This document shows positions 52,160 to 61,365 of a DNA stretch of 64,000 nucleotides, piece after piece; position 1 is the first letter of the stretch, and every line of letters begins with the position of its first letter. The notes under the pieces are model-generated. The model did no database searches, was not told the DNA's origin, and saw nothing but the letters and a program-made list of their open reading frames with translations. The stretch comes from Caenorhabditis elegans. Lineage: Eukaryota; Nematoda; Chromadorea; Rhabditida; Rhabditidae. The position numbers and the translations under genes were made by a program. The DNA lies in contig NC_003281.10 of the NCBI RefSeq assembly GCF_000002985.6, forward strand, positions 3,968,001 through 4,032,000, given 5' to 3'.

Positions 52160-53777
52160 ATGGACAGAAAGTTCAATTCTGATGAACAATGGTATATTTC
52201 TCCACTGCTCAATTTAGCCACAGTGAAGGAAGAGATGCTGGAAGTTCGAGAGTTGGGAGAAGGTTAGTTTATTATCTTAAAACAATCGAATATTGTCGAA
52301 TTTTCAGTTATTATCGATAGAACAATGGACGATTTCGATTCAAAAACCGAAAAAGAACATGAAATGGAAATGTGGAAGAACAGTCTGTCTTATATTCAAG
52401 GAGTAACAGAAGAAGAATCATTGGAAGCTATTGAAGAAGTTTCAAAGTAAAGTAAATTTCAAAAAATCGAAAAACAACTAATTTTATTGATTTTCAGCCT
52501 CGATATGTTTCTGGAGGGGTCATCAGACGTTCAAACTCGACGATTTGAAGATATGAAGGGGGATCGCAAGTTCCTCGAACGATCACCGCTAGTTTCCCAC
52601 AAGTAAATATTATTTAAACCTTTTATTCAAAAACTATAATTTTTCAGACATGTGATAAGTCGAGAAAAGACTATGAAAACTTCAAGGCAGCGGAAGTCCG
52701 CATATGTCACGTCACTGAAATATGACAAATACATGTTGAACGCCGGAGCAAATACTTCTGTAAATTAATTAATAAAAATAAAAATCTTTATAAAATAATT
52801 TTTCCAGCTTTTCCATCCTCAATGTTCAATATTAGAGAAATGTGAAGATGACATTGTCCTTATCGTTGATGCACTGATGCCATACAATCGAGAACTTTTA
52901 TCTTCTGAACTTCGGAGCTCGCGACTTTTGAAGCCAATGACCAAGTTTCTTGTTCGTGGAGACACCCTTCTTTCGGATTTACGGCAGAAATTTGTATGAT
53001 TTTTTGAATTTAAAACACACATTAAATATTTAATTTTTTTTAAACTTTCAGGTATGTCAAAGTGATACAATTGTTCCATTGGAGAATGGTTTGGAGCTGG
53101 ATCCACCGAATTTGGATAATGCAACCGCAGTTCGATTTCCATCATCATTTATATTTGTTCATGATACCTTTTATGTGGATATGCCACCCAATGCAATTGA
53201 CATTTCACAGTAATTAGTAATTTTCTTTAGAAAAATGTTTAAAAACATTTTTCAGCCCAATCCGCAACTTTATGCTTCACCGCGAGATTTATGATCCAGT
53301 GGAGGCTTGTAGTATGGAAGGAGTCAGAATTATTGACCTGAAGCTGCGTCTAGGGCAGCCGTACATATTCCAGCATTCTGGGAATTGTGAACATCTACTC
53401 GTTTTTCATGATTTGCGACTTCTTCATGAATCGGACCCGTGGGGAATCGATAAATATCCATTCACCTTATACGAGAAGGGAAATGAAAAGAAATGTGATA
53501 TTTGTAAAAAAGGGCATGTGGAGTAAGTTTAATTCGCAAAAATTATTGTTTTTCCTCAAAGTAAATTAATTTAAAATTTTACATTTCCAGATTCGTCGTC
53601 GAACGCCACGAGCTTCTTCCCAACACCTACACACACTTCTGCAGGACATGCTTCCAGGAGTTCAACTATGTGCATGGTGTCAAGACGCATTCATTCATTG
53701 CTTGGCCGTATACAGAACTACAGACTGGAGAGCAAAGAGGATGGCCGTTTGGAGATTTTGAACAAGAAGATGATTGA
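52160..53777 (+). CDS. snpc-3.4: snRNA-activating protein complex subunit 3 (SNAP50) homolog
   Basis: Eight exons: 52160-52262, 52308-52446, 52498-52602, 52648-52759, 52808-52993, 53052-53209, 53256-53522 and 53591-53777. All introns are 45-68 bp and the product is 418 residues. The C-terminal half carries the SNAPC3 signature: SSFIFVHDTFYVD, then LHREIYDPVEA, a zinc-binding CDICKKGHVE...HFCRTCFQEFNY and the ending KTHSFIAWPYTE. SNAPc binds the proximal sequence element of snRNA genes and recruits Pol II or Pol III; in nematodes it also serves SL RNA and piRNA genes. The N-terminal third is acidic and less conserved. tftc-5 starts 394 bp downstream on the same strand. C. elegans has several snpc-3 paralogs; the number used here is from remembered position. 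Confidence 0.88.
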
Positions 53778-53980
53778 AATAATTTTGATATTTATTTCTA
53801 TTTATTTTGCAAAAACTTTATGTTTTTACTGGTATTTTTTATAGAAAAAAGGAAATGCTGGACATTTAAAAATTTTATTGTTCTTTTTTAATTGGATTTC
53901 ATCTGATTGGTTTTGTAAACCATTTTTATATATTTAAATTTGAGTTTTTAAAACTATTGAATTCACTCGACAGGCGTATA

Positions 53981-54050
53981 CGTATTGTGCGTCGAAACAC
54001 GCTTTTACTCGTATAATTAAATTAAGAAGCGTGTTTTGACGCACAATACG
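53981..54050. repeat. Near-perfect hairpin between snpc-3.4 and tftc-5
   Basis: CGTATTGTGCGTCGAAACAC at 53981 is inverted at 54031-54050 (GTGTTTTGACGCACAATACG) with one mismatch. The arms extend to about 26 bp, with an AT-rich loop of about 17 nt. It sits in the intercistronic region about 200 bp after the first stop and 115 bp before the next acceptor. Confidence 0.85.
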
Positions 54051-54158
54051 CAACTCGGAACTTATGCGGCAATTCGAAATTAATTCAACCGTTTAAATTT
54101 ATTTCGAATATTTGCAATCTTTATCAAATATTTAGACCACCTTAAAGAATAACAACTT

Positions 54159-54165
54159 ATTTCAG
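54159..54165 (+). promoter_or_regulatory. Trans-splice acceptor before tftc-5
   Basis: TATTTCAG ends at 54165, only 5 nt before the ATG at 54171, with no upstream in-frame exon. This is the usual layout of a spliced-leader site in worms. Confidence 0.6.
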
Positions 54166-54170
54166 GAAAA

Positions 54171-57100
54171 ATGAACGATTTTCTCAATTTCACACAACAA
54201 AAACGCGAGGAGCCGCAGCAGCTGGTCCTAATCAAATATCCAGGAATTGTCAAAAATGTTGATAAGGTTGGAATACATACGGTATTCAGCAAATAAATTG
54301 TCTCTTTTCAGGCACTTCAAACGATGGGCGGTCTCCAACTAATCAGTCAATCTCACTTCAATAATCATTCACTGGAATTAAGTCACACTCCAGATAATCC
54401 CTATACATCTCGTATTATGGCGGAACGGAAACCTCAGGATAATGTATCATCTGGTACACTCCATTTAGTCATGAAGGTCAGAAGAAAGAAGATAGATCCC
54501 ACGAAAATCAAGACTAGTTTTCTGGGATTGGTGAGTTGAAGGATTGAAGGGAATAAAATATATGTTGATTTACGCAGCCCGTGTACTCCTCGAGGAAAAG
54601 TGTAAATGTTTATTTTTGCAAGGGAATTTAAGGTTTCTGGAATTAATTTTTTTTTTGATTTTTTGATTATTACTATTTTCGCTCAATCATTGTGATTTTT
54701 TTGAGGTCCCACAAGATGCTAAAAACTCTTCAAATTACGGGGCCTGGTCTCATCACGATAATTTTATGTTGAATGCAAAACGATGTGCGCCTTTAAAGAG
54801 TACTGTAATTTCAAACTTTCGTTGCTGCGGATTTTTCATAGTTTTTCACTATACTTGCCAAAATTTATGTTTTAAAATTATTTTCCAAAAATATATAATT
54901 AGATGATTTTTTCTCACTTTAAACCTGTAGTAAATTGACAAAATTTCTGCGAAAACAAAAGTTTTAAAATACAGAAGTTTTAAAGGCGCCTATTTGTATG
55001 TTAGCAAAAATTTGTCGTGACGAGACCACGCATCGTGTTTTAATCACAAAACTCGCAAAATTTTGCGATTTTCAACAATAATACATGAATTTTCTCTTAA
55101 AATATTAGGAATAAAAGATATTTAACTTTTTACAGCAAAATTAAGAATTTAATAACAAAATGCACCCTTCTCCCTGTAGAGAAGCTGCGTAAATCGACAC
55201 TTGGCCGTGTTAGAGGCTTTTCTTTCAAAAATTTCAAAATCCTCTGACTTTCAGGTGAACACAGTGTACACCTTCGATGTGATGTGTGATTTCCAGTACT
55301 TGCCACTCAAAAAACGCGTTGGATGTGATACTTTCGAAGATTTGATCCCAAAATTGATTCCAACTGATATTGCAAGTGCACTCAGTTGGTGGGATGCTTC
55401 TGAATCAGTGGCTACTCCATTATTCCTTCCTCCATATCAATTTAGTCGTTATTTGACACCTTCAACAAAGATTTTGGGACGAGAAACTGATCATACAGAG
55501 AAAACGAAAAATGCACAGAAAAAGGGATATGGACAGAGTGAGTTGGGGGACAGGAATGAAAATACAAAAAGTTTCAAGATATTGAAAATAGAAGAGTTTT
55601 GAGTCAAAGCCTCAGAAATTATTTCTAGAAAGATTTTTTCGATTTTTTTCAGAGAAATTTGAAAAAATGACAAATGTTTCGAAAATCGGAAAATAGATTT
55701 TTTTAAAAACCGTTTATATTGATTTAAAAAAAAACAACAAACGATTTTTGAAAAAAATAAAAAACGAAAATTTTTTAATGCTTCGATTTTCCGAGAAATC
55801 AAAAATAAAAAAAGATTTAGAAAATTAACAATCTAAAGTTTGTCAACTATTTTATAGTGAGATCAATCTAGACCGAAATACGTACGAGCACTGCCAACAA
55901 TAATTTTTTTGAAATCAAATTTCGCTAATGTTGATACAACAAATCTATTGTTCAAAAAATCTATTTTTTCGAATTATCGAGAATACGAAAATTATGAAAC
56001 AAACATCAAAAACGGAAAGTTTTCGATTTTTCGCTTATTCCTAGAAACGGAAAAACTATAAAATTGTTTCGAACTAACAATAATTTTTTAAGTTTTAAAA
56101 CCAAAAAGTTTCAAAGCCATTTTTCCAAAAACAAAAAACGACCGATTTCCACTTTTCGATTTTAGGGAAAAATCGATGCTGTGGAATTTCGGAATTTTTC
56201 ATCATTTTCCTATATTTTCAGATCTTCGAGTGGAACGAAAAGCTCTATCAGTAACCGTAAATGCTAAAGAAGAATTTCCATTGGAACCATCACAAGAAGC
56301 TGTAGATGAAGCAATGTTCCGTTGCAAACACGATGAACCACATAGGCTTCTTCGAGAATTATTTGATGAACGACCAATGTGGACACGTATGGGATTGCTT
56401 TATCGAACGAGAATAGATGATTCACTGTTGAGAAGTATTCTTCAAAAATATGCATTTTATATTCTAAGTGGACCGTGGGGTCGATTGTGGTGCAAATTTG
56501 GATATGATCCGAGAACTGATAGAAATGGAGGATTATATCAAACAATAATGGTCTCATTCCGACAACATGGAAGTATTCCAGAAAGACAACGATTGAAAGT
56601 TTCATCTGATAGAGCACAGACTATTAATCATACAGCTGATGTTAGTGGTAAGTTTTCATTTTTTCCAGATGTGGAAATTTTACGATGTTCGGCTCGGGAG
56701 GTCTCGGCATGGTCGAATATTTTTAAATAAAAAAGTGCCTGCGTCTTTAAAATTTAATTGTTTTCTTTCTTTCTGAATTTTGATACTAATGAATTGTTGA
56801 AAAAATTGAGGAGACTATTACCCAGATACGAAATTTTTCAATTTTTGCGCCGTAGGTACTGTACCCGGTCTCGACACGACAGTTTTTAATTAAATGCGAA
56901 ACGGCGTGCGCCTTTAAAGATTACTGTAATTTTAAATTTTAGCTACTGCGGAGTTTCCATCGATTTTTCATAGTTTTTCGCTAGAATTCAATTTTTAAAA
57001 ACAATTTTTCAAGCGATTTGTCAAAATTGAAATTTTTCCAGCTTAAAAAAAAACATTTTAATGAACAATTCAAAAAAAAATTTTCATTCAAAAAAGTGAA

Positions 57101-57564
57101 AAAAAAATAATTGGAAGAAAATAGGAAAACTGTAATGCTAGGAGAATACTGTACTTTTTAAAGGCGCAAACTTTTTTTATTTTACAAAAATGCTCGTTTC
57201 GAGGCCGGGTAACGTAATCTTGCTTCAAAAATCGAAAATTCTTGCATCTGGGTAATATATTTTATTCTGAGTTCCATTCATTTCAGAACCAGTCACCTAC
57301 ATGTACGAACCAGGAAAACTGCCACGTATCCGTCAAATGTGGTACTGTGTAATGGACGTACGTCTACCACAAGCAATGAATGAGCTAGTGGCTGTTGTAG
57401 AGAACAATACACCACCGACACCAGAGGAAGTACGAGACAAGGGATGGCTACCGAATACACTATTGGAAAAGATTCGAGATTTGATCAAAGAAGACGTGGC
57501 AAGAACGTCTGCAGAACTGGAAGGATTGATGAATGACACTGCACCCGGCGAAGAAGAGTTCTAG
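54171..57564 (+). CDS. tftc-5: TFIIIC subunit 5 (GTF3C5/Sfc1-like)
   Basis: Five exons, 54171-54266, 54312-54530, 55255-55537, 56222-56647 and 57287-57564, give 433 residues. Family signatures are the N-terminal VLIKYPGIVKNVDKALQTMGG, a barrel/dimerisation region with VYTFDVMCDFQYLPLK, the LFDERPMWTRMGL block in exon 4 with WGRLWCKFGYDPR, and an acidic C-terminus (NDTAPGEEEF). TFIIIC binds the B box of tRNA genes and recruits TFIIIB; subunit 5 contacts the A-box side. Introns 2 and 4 are long because each holds a palindromic repeat. A poly(A) signal lies at 57640-57645. It lies downstream of snpc-3.4 on the same strand, so a shared primary transcript is likely. Confidence 0.9.
54739..55033. 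repeat. Palindromic intronic repeat in tftc-5 intron 2
   Basis: GGCCTGGTCTCATCACGA at the left end is inverted as TCGTGACGAGACCACGC at the right end. Inside are GTGCGCCTTTAAAGAGTACTG and TTTTAAAGGCGCC. It is a further member of the family in the F-BAR introns. Confidence 0.75.
56857..57215. repeat. Palindromic intronic repeat in tftc-5 intron 4
   Basis: GTACCCGGTCTCGACACGA and TCGTTTCGAGGCCGGGTAACG are inverted ends. Inside, GTGCGCCTTTAAAGATTACTG and ACTGTACTTTTTAAAGGCGC are also inverted. It is longer than its relatives because of an AT-rich centre. Confidence 0.8.
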
Positions 57565-57645
57565 ATAATTCATGGTTTTTCTGTTTTGTACAATTTTGTT
57601 GAATTTTCCTATTTTTTTCCGACTGACTTCCGATTTTTTAATAAA

Positions 57646-58610
57646 CTTTTCATCGTTTAAAAATCAGAAAAATTCCAAAAAAAAACAAAGTTTGACAATC
57701 TAAGATCAAAATCGGAATAGAAAAACTGAGAAAGTCGAAAATGGTGACTCGAAGTGTTTCATTTAAAAATTACTTTACTAATCACTGAAATCTGCAGAAA
57801 TTCAAAATTATTTATCAACCAGAAAAAAAACCGGAAAAGGGTGAAAGTAATCAATATTTAACAATCTTATTTAAAACCTGTAAAACATTACAAAAAACAA
57901 GTTCACATACTGAGCCTCTCAGCTACTGAGCACATAGTGGGAATATCTCGGTCCAGAAATTTACCCCTCATATTAAAAAAAAATTAGCAATTTTTTACCA
58001 TATCAATTCCCCCAAAAATTCCAAAATTTTTATTTTTGTTTTTTTGTGCCTGTATATACCTGTTGAGCCAAGCTGTCTTCAATCTGTTAATTTATTTTTT
58101 TAATTGTTTTTCCATTGTTCGTTGTTGTAATAAACGCAATTCTTATTAGTTTAAGATTTCAATTTCAATATGAAAATCGGCGGGAGCGAGAATAAAATCG
58201 AACCGGGCGCGTAGTGTGTGCGAAAGAAATGTGCTCGGCGCGCGAAAATTGTGCGAGCCAAACTACCGAGTCGGGAAAACACATGAAATTATCGATAGTT
58301 TTGCTGATAATATAGGAAACAGATACTCAAATTCCAACAACAAAAACATTATTTTTCCCGCTTCCCCGCTAAATTGAACAGTGAAACACCTTCAATCGAC
58401 TCGTTCGGAGCCAAAAAGAAATAAATTAATTCACACTTCTACAAGAGTAATGCACGGTTGTTGGTGTAAATCGACATGAAACATAACTGTTTAAACTTTG
58501 TACAAACAATTTTATTCACAGATTTCATTATTTTGAAAAAAAAGATGAGTCAAATTTTGAATAGAAAATTAAGAGCAAGTTTCAATCGAAAATTCAAAAA
58601 AAAAATCCAA
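57646..58610. other. Intergenic DNA 3' of tftc-5 and of the small secreted gene
   Basis: AT-rich. A GC-richer stretch at 58180-58270 (GGCGGGAGCGAG, CCGGGCGCG, CGGCGCGCG) is not explained by a gene. The poly(A) signal of the minus-strand small gene lies at 58511-58516. Confidence 0.45.
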
Positions 58611-58611
58611 A

Positions 58612-60089
58612 TCACCATCGACTGTACAAATTGATAATCTTAGTTCTCCTCTGCCCAACCGATCGACACTTTCCACCAAAACATTCGAATCCCTCGGCAC
58701 AATCTTCCATTATAGCACAATCGGTGTTAGCATCTTCTACAAAAAGAATGACGTCGTTGCTTTCAGACAGATTACCTTCCTTACCTCTTTGCTTTGCTAA
58801 CATTTGACGGAAAAGCAGGGCGAACTTGTTATTCGTCTCCTCTGATTCACATCCATCACCGACGCAACCAGTATCTCAAAACAGAAAAGATCATTCGTTT
58901 TTTTTTGTTGGTGAAATTAGTGGGGGAGTATATATTGGAATTATCAGTGACCTTATCATTGAGCTTAACATTATTACATTTGTTCTGACGACTCAGATGA
59001 CTTGTTTGAATACAATACATTGTTGCTGACAAAACACGGATTAACTAGACATTTTTTTGACAATTTAAAGATATTTTAAACACATTTATAAAAGAGATTA
59101 TGACCTGAAAATGTCATATTGTCTCACAGATTTTTTTAGTGAATTGTCAAATTGTCATCATGAAGAAGCAGAAAATTGCGAAAATTAAAATTTATGCCAA
59201 AGCCAAAGCCTACTACGAAAAATATGAAAATTATTGAAAAAGTGTGAATTTTCAGTTTTGCCGCCAATACCTTTTATTTGGCACTCTTGAAAATTTGAAA
59301 CTTCATTTCACTCGACCATAAATCGAGTTCCAAAAATTAAAAATTTTCCATTAAAAATAATACCAGGACCTAAAAATACATAGATTTTCTCACGGTGTAG
59401 TTCTAGATTTCCAGAAAAGATTCGTTAATTCGTTACCAAAAATAAGTGTTCCTCGAATATTATTGGCACAATATTTAGAATAAAATTATTACCAGAAAAA
59501 GAAACTCTAGAACATAAGTCCCCCAAAACGTTTTACAAATAATATAATTATATTGTGCAAATTGTCCGAAAAACTTAAAATTAACAGAAAAACTGCGCGG
59601 AAAAAATGTGATTTTCAGTGTGATAAACCAACTTTTTGATTTGAAACTTAGTAAAGATATGTAGGAAAATGTTTGTTTAATTCAAAAAACTGATTTACTT
59701 TTGTTGAAAACTTCGAAAAATACTTCAAATAGTGCTTGAAAACTGCCATTTGCGAAAAAAAAATTAAAGGCGCTTCTAATGGCAAACGGCTACTTTCAGG
59801 CAGTAGTTGAGATTTTTTCAAACTTTTCAACAGAAATGTATTTCATTTTCAAATTGAACAAACATTTTTCTACATTTCTATATGAATTCTTATTCCAAAA
59901 AGTTGGATATATCATACTGAAAATAACAGTCTTGGGCTCTTCCCAAAAAAAATTCCGCACATTTTTGTAGGTTAAAAAATAACCAAAACCCAAATCCGCA
60001 TGCTCACCTTCCAATTGATTCTGCCATGTAGCTGTGCCCATTCCAATCAGTAGAGTCAAAAATAAAAGTGATTTAGAGTAAACTGACAT
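58612..60089 (-). CDS. Small secreted cysteine-rich protein
   Basis: Three exons, 60089-60008, 58874-58785 and 58736-58612, join in frame to 98 residues. MSVYSKSLLFLTLLIGMGTA is a clear signal peptide. The mature part, about 75 residues, has six cysteines: C-X4-C in exon 2 (GCVGDGCE) and C-X6-C-X5-C-X4-C in exon 3 (DCAIMEDCAEGFECFGGKCR), enough for three disulfides. Exon 2 begins after an unusual TTTTGAG acceptor, so that border is less certain than the others. Intron 1 is over 1.1 kb. No named family is recognised; the cysteine pattern recalls small extracellular knot-like peptides, but I assign no function. It is next to and on the same strand as the myosin gene. Confidence 0.7.
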
Positions 60090-61365
60090 TATTTTACAAC
60101 TTCTCCCACCAGAGACACAAAACTAGAATTAAACCAAGAAGGTGGTGGGGGGACTAGAAAATGGGCGGAGTAGCTCACCGAGCCCCTGAGCTGAGCAGAG
60201 GGGGCGGGAAGATAATTGAATTGAATGAGAAATGGAGTTTAAAGGCGCATGACGAGTTCAAAAAGAATACACCTAATTAGAACAGGATACATGGTTTGGA
60301 AGAAGAGGAAACACGGATATTGCATGGCCTATGACATGATTATAATTCTACGGTTTTCTTCCGACTTTTTCGTATTTCATGACGTTATTTATTAGTTCAG
60401 GAAACAAGTCACGCAGTTTTTTTTTGCAAAATAATTTAATAGGTCATACCAAACAGAGAGAAAAATTTGATTAAAATTAAGAATATCAAATTATAGTAGT
60501 CTTTGGGTTACATTCAAATTTTAAATGTTACACGTAACAGTAGCAAGGAAGAAAATATGGTTTCTTTCAAAAATAATATTTTACTAGTTTCATTGATCAT
60601 ATCTTAATTATTTTTGGTTCTACCAAAATTTTTCAACACATGAAATATAAGTCAGGGAAAACGCAGCGTTGTCAGTAGAAATTTTGGAAAAATGTAGTGT
60701 TCCTATAGTATTTTGCAATAACTACAGTACATTTTTGTAACTATTTAGATTTTAAAATTGTTCTATTTTATTTAAAGTGTTTTGTTAGACAACATCTTGT
60801 CTTTGTAGAAAAGAAAACTGCCAGAATATAAACTGTGAAATTTTGTGGATCCAGAGGAAAAGAATGACCATTTCTTTCTTTTTTATCATAAACCGCTGAG
60901 TTTTGTTTGCAATTTGAATTTTTTCAGTCGAAATCAATCGAGATTATAAGCGTCGGGCAGGCGTAGTAATTTTGTACGAAAGCTATTCTTTACAGATGTT
61001 GATTTTTTTCAAGCTTAATCAATTTCTCTTCCTAATAATTTCGGTTTGACCCCCGGAAATGACGGAAAATTTAGACAAGGCTGTGGGGTTAACGAAATCA
61101 ATTATTATTCTGATGAAAATAAACATATTTATTACATAAATAAGGAATACAATCAAACATTCGAAAAATCATTAAAAATTAATGAGCATGTAAAAAAGGA
61201 AGAGCAATAGACTAGACTTATTCCGGGAGAAAAATGAAAAAATAGTAATTGTTGAGAAAAAGGCAGAGGTGAAGGGGATGGGAGAGGAAGTAACTAACCG
61301 TCGATAATAAAACTGGCAATACATTAAAATTTTGGAAATAGGAAAAAAAACAAATTCAAGGGAAA
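60090..61365. other. Intergenic DNA between the small secreted gene and hum-5
   Basis: The promoter of the small gene is presumably near 60090-60240 (GGGCGGAG and GGGGGCGGGAAG motifs). The poly(A) signal of hum-5 is at 61128-61133. The rest is AT-rich with nothing recognised. Confidence 0.45.
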
